This document shows positions 59,691-64,000 of a stretch of 64,000 nucleotides of DNA, piece after piece (the first letter of the stretch is position 1; every line of letters starts with the position of its first letter). The DNA is from JANXQZ01 sp038225555 (GTDB lineage: Bacteria > Acidobacteriota > Terriglobia > Bryobacterales > Bryobacteraceae), in assembly GCA_038225555.1 (NCBI GenBank), contig JBBRRB010000001.1, positions 248,001 to 312,000 of the forward strand. Reading direction: 5' to 3'. A model generated the notes under the pieces. The model had not been told where the DNA came from. It did not search any database and saw nothing but the letters and a program-made list of their open reading frames with translations. Position numbers and translations under genes: made by a program.

Positions 59691-60203
59691 TCAATTGCGA
59701 ACGCCGATGCTCTCGGTCCGGCCTGCGAGAGGCTTTACGATTGACCCGCCGCACACGCCCACACCCGTATTCATCAAGGCGTTCAACAAGTTATAAAGCA
59801 CCGCGTAGACCATCTGCTCGGTGACGGGTTGCTTGCCCGGAAGACGGAACGACGTCGGCAGTTCCTTCGTGATCCGCAGCCGGATCGCGTGCGGGAGGGT
59901 TCGTCCGCCCCGGTCTCTCTGATTGGCGACGTAAATGGGCGTCTGCAGGACTGCGCCATTGCGGCCATCGACGTAAAATTGGCAGCGCGAGAACCAGCCC
60001 AGGTTGCCTGGATCGGCAGCGTCGAAGAGCAGCAGAGGCGCTTGCCGGTCGGGCGCGAGCAGATCCAGACTCATGCTGCGCGGATTGTCGTCGATCTTGA
60101 ATTCAAAGCCGGCCTGCTTCGCAATGTTCGCCACAAACTCCGGATCCAGCTCAAGGAGCAGGAGCTTGTGGTCACCGGCTTGTAATACCTGCATAGCCTT
60201 CAT
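59691..60203 (-). CDS. Protein of unknown function coupled to the macrodomain gene
   Basis: The 170-residue soluble protein (MKAMQVLQAGDHKLLLLELDP at the start, FEFKIDDNPRSMSLDLLAPD, then RLRITKELPTSFRLPGKQPV, VYAVLYNLLNALMNTGVGVCGG near the end) is not a family I know. The ATG at 60203 lies directly after the macrodomain stop, and a second ATG at 60194 is possible; upstream in-frame codons lie inside the macrodomain gene. The tight spacing suggests a shared transcript and perhaps a shared pathway. Confidence 0.7.
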   Translation of the reverse strand: MKAMQVLQAGDHKLLLLELDPEFVANIAKQAGFEFKIDDNPRSMSLDLLAPDRQAPLLLFDAADPGNLGWFSRCQFYVDGRNGAVLQTPIYVANQRDRGGRTLPHAIRLRITKELPTSFRLPGKQPVTEQMVYAVLYNLLNALMNTGVGVCGGSIVKPLAGRTESIGVRN

Positions 60204-60204
60204 T

Positions 60205-60759
60205 CTAGCTTGCGGGCAAACTGGATAGGACCCGGGCATGTACATCGAGCGTGCCTTGATCCCAAAGCACAAAGAGCACTTCTCTCACCCCGGCGTCCGC
60301 CGCATGCAGGTGTTGCGAGAGAGTCTCGAGCGCAATGCGTGCCGCCTCGGCAACCGGATACCCGTAAGCGCCGGTGCTAATGGCCGGAAAACTGATCATG
60401 CGAACTCCCCGCTCTTCAGCCAGCGCGAGGCAGGTGCGATAGCAGCTTTTCAATTGATCGGGCTCGCCCTGCTTGCCGTCACGATAAATCGGGCCAACAG
60501 CATGAAAGACAAACTGTGCGGGCAGGGCTCCGGCTGTTGTGACCACCGCGCTGCCCGTCGGACACTCGCCAGACTCGTTGCGGATCTGGTCAAGTTCTCT
60601 CATGAGGGAAGGTCCACCGGTCCGGTGAATGGCACCATCTACGCCTCCGCCTCCCTGCAACTGCGAATTGGCCGCGTTCACGATTGCATCCACGCGGATC
60701 TTGGTGATGTCGCCCAGCAACAGGCGCAGCGCCTTGCCGTTCGGGAGATTCAGGTCCAT
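60205..60759 (-). CDS. Macrodomain protein (O-acetyl-ADP-ribose deacetylase-like)
   Basis: The 184-residue single macrodomain has the ADP-ribose-binding signatures GDITKIRVDAIVNAANSQLQGGGGVDGAIHRTGG, CPTGSAVVTTAGALPAQFVFHAVGP and FPAISTGAYGYPVAEAARIAL. The residues DAIVNAAN and GGGGVDGAIH are those of the MacroD/YmdB class, which hydrolyses O-acetyl-ADP-ribose and mono-ADP-ribosyl groups. It is followed by the unknown 170-residue gene with no gap. Confidence 0.93.
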   Translation of the reverse strand: MDLNLPNGKALRLLLGDITKIRVDAIVNAANSQLQGGGGVDGAIHRTGGPSLMRELDQIRNESGECPTGSAVVTTAGALPAQFVFHAVGPIYRDGKQGEPDQLKSCYRTCLALAEERGVRMISFPAISTGAYGYPVAEAARIALETLSQHLHAADAGVREVLFVLWDQGTLDVHARVLSSLPAS

Positions 60760-60780
60760 GCTCGCATCTTAATCCAAGTG

Positions 60781-61695
60781 TTACGCGAAGGCGGCCCGCA
60801 TCGCTTCCAGGCTCTTTGGCACGGCGGTATCGGGCGACTCCTTGCCTTCCATTTCAAGCGAAATGTAGCCTTTGTAGTTTGCGCGCCGCAGGATGCCGGC
60901 GATTCGCTTGTAATCGAGATTCAGGGTGTAATACTCTCCGCCGCCGAAGTAGGTTTTGAAATGCACGATGCCTGCGCGGGGAGCGAGCTTTTCGATTTCA
61001 GGATACGGATCAATCGGGAAGTTGCCAATATCGAGGTTGATTCCCAACCAGGGCGAATTCACGCCGTCGACGATGCGCAGCAGGTTCTCGACTTTGGTGG
61101 TGATGCCCCAATGATTTTCCAGCATCAGCATAACGCCGGCCTTCTCCGCCGCCGGCATGCACGCCTGCATCGAATCGATGCACCATTGGATCGCGTCACT
61201 CTCCGAATAACCGGGAATGGGCGGTTCGTCGCCCTTCGCCTTCATCAGATCGTCGAAAAGCCGGATGGTGCGCCAACGGCCGGAGTTGATGCGCACGGCG
61301 GGAATGCCTAGGCGGGATGCCATTTCGATGCCGTACTGCGTGTGACGAATGGCTTGTCCCCGTTCGTCCGCCCAAGGGGAAACGAAGTCCTGGTGAATCG
61401 AGAACATCACGAGCGAGATCCCGTTCAGCAGAGCCGCGCGCTTGAGACGGTTGAGGTATTCGGGCGACTCGTCTACCATTTGCCGGTGAAGTACTTCGAT
61501 GCCGCTGAAGCCGAGCCTGGCTGCGTTCTCTACTACTTTCTCGATCGGATATTTCTCTCGCTTGAAATGCCAGTAGGAGTAACTGGAACAGGAGAATCGA
61601 GGGGCAGGGATGGCGCTTTCCGCGGCTGGCGAACCGGCTGGGCACAACGCGGCGGACGCGGCCCCGGCAAGCCACTGGCGTCGAGAAGATGACAT
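60781..61695 (-). CDS. TAT-exported sugar phosphate isomerase/epimerase-like protein
   Basis: The 304-residue protein has a twin-arginine signal (SSSRRQWLAGAASAALCPA) and an AP-endonuclease-2-type TIM barrel: FSCSSYSYWHFKREKYPIEKVVENAARLGFSGIEV, MLENHWGITTKVENLL, LGINLDIGNFP, IVHFKTYFGGGEY, YKGYISLEMEG. The Glu/Asp/His metal ligands of the xylose isomerase-like fold are present. Sugar epimerase or hydrolase-like roles are both found in this group. It is divergent from the sulfatase gene with 90 bases between. Confidence 0.9.
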   Translation of the reverse strand: MSSSRRQWLAGAASAALCPAGSPAAESAIPAPRFSCSSYSYWHFKREKYPIEKVVENAARLGFSGIEVLHRQMVDESPEYLNRLKRAALLNGISLVMFSIHQDFVSPWADERGQAIRHTQYGIEMASRLGIPAVRINSGRWRTIRLFDDLMKAKGDEPPIPGYSESDAIQWCIDSMQACMPAAEKAGVMLMLENHWGITTKVENLLRIVDGVNSPWLGINLDIGNFPIDPYPEIEKLAPRAGIVHFKTYFGGGEYYTLNLDYKRIAGILRRANYKGYISLEMEGKESPDTAVPKSLEAMRAAFA

Positions 61696-61785
61696 AGGGC
61701 CTATTGTACGATTTGGGCCTTCCCCGGCAAAGCCCGCGCAGTGCCAGCACAGCGTCAGCCTGGAATGTAATATGTTGGAGGAGCT

Positions 61786-63375
61786 GTGAAAAGCACACCA
61801 TCCACCATCTCCAGGCGATCTTTCGCCGCGCGGACTGCCGGTTTAGCATCGGCACCCTTTCTGGCCTCCTGGCCGCTTGCCCAATCGGTATTTGGAGCTG
61901 CGACCAGGCCAAACATTCTGTTCATCATGACGGATGACCATTCCGCTCAGGCGATCAGCTGTTATGGCAGCAAGATCAACCAAACGCCCAACCTGGACCG
62001 GCTCGCCAACGAAGGCATGCGCATGGACCATGTCTTCGTGACCAATTCGATCTGTACGCCCAGCCGGGCAAGCATTCTCACCGGCAAGTACAGCCACATG
62101 AACGGAGTCCCGGTGTTCAACCGGTTTGACGGATCGCAACCGACCGTCTCGAAGATGCTGCAGCAGGGCGGCTATTACACGGCAATGATCGGGAAGTGGC
62201 ACCTCGGTAGCGACCCGACCGGCTTCGATTACTGGAACATCCTTCCCGGCCAGGGAGTCTACAACAATCCGACCCTCTACGACAAAGACGGCTCCACCGC
62301 ATACCAGGGCTATGCCACGGACATCATCGCGGATCTCACGATCGATGTGCTGAACAAGCGGCCGAAGGAGAAGCCGTTCTTCATCATGTCGCATCACAAG
62401 GCACCTCACCGGGAATGGACTCCCGACGAAAAGCACCGGAAACAGTTCGAGGGCAAACACATTCCGGAACCGGCGACCCTACGCGACGATTACTCGGGAA
62501 GAACCGATGCGCTCCACGAACAGCAGCAATCCGTTTTCCGGGACCTGACGCGGCGCGATCTCAAGATTTCTCCGCCACCGGAACTCTCCGGCAGAGAGCT
62601 GCAGCAATGGATGTCGGTAAAGCCCAGCGAAGTCGAAATCGAGGTGGAGGGAGTTAAGAAGAAACTGACGGGCAAGGAATTGGAAGACTGGAAGTACCAG
62701 CGCTACATGCGGGACTACCTGGCCTGCGTGCAGAGCGTGGACGACAACGCGGGACGAGTGCTGGATTGGCTGGAAGCGAACGGACTGAGGGAAAACACGG
62801 TGGTCATTTACACGAGCGACCAGGGGTTCTTTCTTGGCGAGCATGGTCTATTCGACAAGCGCTTCATGTATGAGGAGTCCTTGCGCATGCCCTTCCTGGT
62901 GCGCTGGCCCAGCGGCATCAAGCCGGGCAGCACTTCGAGCGCGATCGGCATCAACTGCGACTTCGCGCCGACATTCCTGGATCTAGCCGGACAACCCACG
63001 CCGAAGGATATGCAGGGCCGAAGTTTTCTCCCGGTCTGGCAAGGAAATACGCCGCGGGACTGGCGCCACGCAATGTACTACCGCTACTATCACGATCCGG
63101 GAGACCACAACACGCGCGCTCATTACGGAGTCCGGACAGAGACCCACAAGCTGATCTACTTCTGGAAAAAGGATCAGTGGGAGTGCTATGACCTTGCAGC
63201 CGATCCTCTGGAAATGCACAACATCTTTAATGACCCGAAGGCGCAGAAGACGGTCGCAATGTTGAGGCAGGAACTCTTGCGGCTGAAGAAAGAACTGAAG
63301 GACGACGACCAGTTTGCCGAAAAACAGCCTCAGGAATCGTCGTATGTCCAGGCGCCTCCGAAGAAGAAGCAGTGA
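61786..63375 (+). CDS. TAT-exported sulfatase
   Basis: The 529-residue type I sulfatase carries a twin-arginine signal (TISRRSFAARTAGLASA). The core motif CTPSRASILTG starts at Cys90, the residue converted to formylglycine; metal ligands Asp50/Asp51 are in FIMTDDH and the distal pair in YTSDQGFFLGEHG. MIGKWHLG and PFFIMSHHKAPH add active-site Lys and His. An internal helical insertion with charged residues lies near 225-300. It probably desulfates polysaccharides in the periplasm; a formylglycine-generating enzyme must be encoded elsewhere. The GTG start follows GGAGGAG. Confidence 0.93.
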   Translation: MKSTPSTISRRSFAARTAGLASAPFLASWPLAQSVFGAATRPNILFIMTDDHSAQAISCYGSKINQTPNLDRLANEGMRMDHVFVTNSICTPSRASILTGKYSHMNGVPVFNRFDGSQPTVSKMLQQGGYYTAMIGKWHLGSDPTGFDYWNILPGQGVYNNPTLYDKDGSTAYQGYATDIIADLTIDVLNKRPKEKPFFIMSHHKAPHREWTPDEKHRKQFEGKHIPEPATLRDDYSGRTDALHEQQQSVFRDLTRRDLKISPPPELSGRELQQWMSVKPSEVEIEVEGVKKKLTGKELEDWKYQRYMRDYLACVQSVDDNAGRVLDWLEANGLRENTVVIYTSDQGFFLGEHGLFDKRFMYEESLRMPFLVRWPSGIKPGSTSSAIGINCDFAPTFLDLAGQPTPKDMQGRSFLPVWQGNTPRDWRHAMYYRYYHDPGDHNTRAHYGVRTETHKLIYFWKKDQWECYDLAADPLEMHNIFNDPKAQKTVAMLRQELLRLKKELKDDDQFAEKQPQESSYVQAPPKKKQ

Positions 63376-63385
63376 ATGCGGCCCA

Positions 63386-64000
63386 TTGAAGATCGCCACC
63401 TTCAACATCAATAACATCAACAAGCGTCTGGATAATCTGACGGCGTGGCTCGCAAGGGCGGAGCCCGACGTCGTTTGCCTTCAGGAGCTCAAGGCAGAGC
63501 AGCGAGCATTTCCGGCAGGTGCCCTTCGCGACGTCGGCTATCGCGGAGTCTGGCTAGGCGAACGTTCCTGGAACGGCGTAGCCATCCTGGCGCGGGACTG
63601 CGACCCGGTGCTGACACGATCCAGCTTGCCTGGTGATCCTAACGATCGACAGGCACGCTATATCGAAGCGGCGGTAAGCGGGGTGCTGATCGGTTGCATC
63701 TATTTGCCGAATGGAAATCCTCAACCCGGTCCGAAGTTCGATTACAAATTGGCTTGGTTCAATCGCTTAATCGAGCACGGCGCGGAACTGATGCAGGCAG
63801 GCGTGCCTGTCGTTTTGGCCGGCGACTACAACGTCGTACCGGCTGCGCAGGACATCTACCAAACGCGATCACTCGATAAAAACGCATTGATTCAACCTCA
63901 GAGTCGTCTGGCGTATGCTCGGCTGCTAGCTCAGGGCTGGACGGACGCCCTGCGAAAACTGCAACCGGAGGGGCCGCTCTGGACGTTTTGGGACTACGAG
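63386..64000 (+). CDS. xthA: Exodeoxyribonuclease III, 3' end cut by window edge
   Basis: The first 205 codons of an exonuclease III/AP endonuclease are present and open to the last base. LKIATFNINNINKRLDNLTAWL is the typical start with the active-site Asn, followed by VVCLQELKAE with the metal-binding Glu, WNGVAIL, GCIYLPNGNP with Tyr, and LAGDYNVVP with the catalytic Asp/Asn pair. The TTG at 63386, 11 bases after the sulfatase stop, is the start that matches the family; the ATG at 63375 is in another frame. The enzyme repairs abasic sites. Confidence 0.9.
   Translation, partial: MKIATFNINNINKRLDNLTAWLARAEPDVVCLQELKAEQRAFPAGALRDVGYRGVWLGERSWNGVAILARDCDPVLTRSSLPGDPNDRQARYIEAAVSGVLIGCIYLPNGNPQPGPKFDYKLAWFNRLIEHGAELMQAGVPVVLAGDYNVVPAAQDIYQTRSLDKNALIQPQSRLAYARLLAQGWTDALRKLQPEGPLWTFWDYE

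Noticed and set aside
60238..61311. A 357-codon plus-strand frame opposite the macrodomain and isomerase genes
   Set aside because: Antisense to two recognisable genes without its own family signal.
1..64000. tRNA, rRNA or prophage genes
   Set aside because: No cloverleaf-like sequence, rRNA core or phage structural gene was recognised by eye; a covariance-model scan could still reveal a tRNA.

Overview
The window looks like a chromosomal segment from an acidobacterium, probably of the Solibacter/Bryobacter type. The lineage evidence is two large MacB/FtsX-type permeases of the kind called acidobacterial duplicated orphan permeases (one with its PadR regulator), a VWFA-related acidobacterial-type protein, a Ser/Thr kinase with a TolB-like propeller, many secreted beta-propellers and TAT-exported metabolic enzymes, and moderately high GC throughout. 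No rRNA, tRNA, CRISPR array or prophage was recognised. Both ends cut genes: allantoinase on the left and exodeoxyribonuclease III on the right.

Left part (1-10.8 kb): partial allantoinase; a plus-strand cluster of a GH46-like protein, a small secreted protein and an orphan urease accessory protein UreF, each overlapping the next; a DUF4062 protein with strikingly regular TPR-like repeats; an S9 peptidase divergent from an acyl-CoA synthetase; an MFS exporter, a VOC protein, a Uma2-type nuclease-fold protein and a small TPR protein.

Respiration and metal block (10.8-30.2 kb): two different succinate dehydrogenase/fumarate reductase operons lie about 11 kb apart. Sdh1 (10829-14166, minus) has a mycobacterial Sdh1-like membrane subunit; Sdh2 (25504-28925, plus) has a cytochrome b558-type subunit and ends in a clear terminator. 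Between them sit a cobalt/nickel ECF transporter (CbiMNQ fused in one chain plus CbiO with a His-rich tail), an octaheme cytochrome c, a two-domain VOC protein, nadD, a small lipoprotein, an M3 oligopeptidase, a secreted TPR protein, UDP-glucose dehydrogenase (with a suspicious C-rich tract) and an SDR. A receiver-like protein and a PAP2 phosphatase follow Sdh2.

Middle (30.2-46.3 kb): permease 1, a receiver/thioredoxin-reductase-like fusion lacking the redox CxxC, a cupin, a decayed zinc alcohol dehydrogenase pseudogene, an MFS carrier, secreted propellers, an S55 (SpoIVB-type) protein, an OmpA-family protein, and the permease 2/PadR pair with a strong sigma70-like promoter.

Right part (46.3-64 kb): a tightly coupled four-gene operon (zinc-ribbon, DUF4129-like, DUF4350-like, MoxR) divergent from a VWFA protein and a Ser/Thr kinase; an aldo/keto reductase; an amidohydrolase; an unrecognised 539-residue protein whose start codon lies in a 13-bp inverted repeat (best candidate for something undescribed); a small membrane protein; an outer-membrane barrel; a hairpin-rich intergenic region; a macrodomain protein with a coupled partner; a TAT-exported sugar isomerase-like protein divergent from a sulfatase; and partial xthA.
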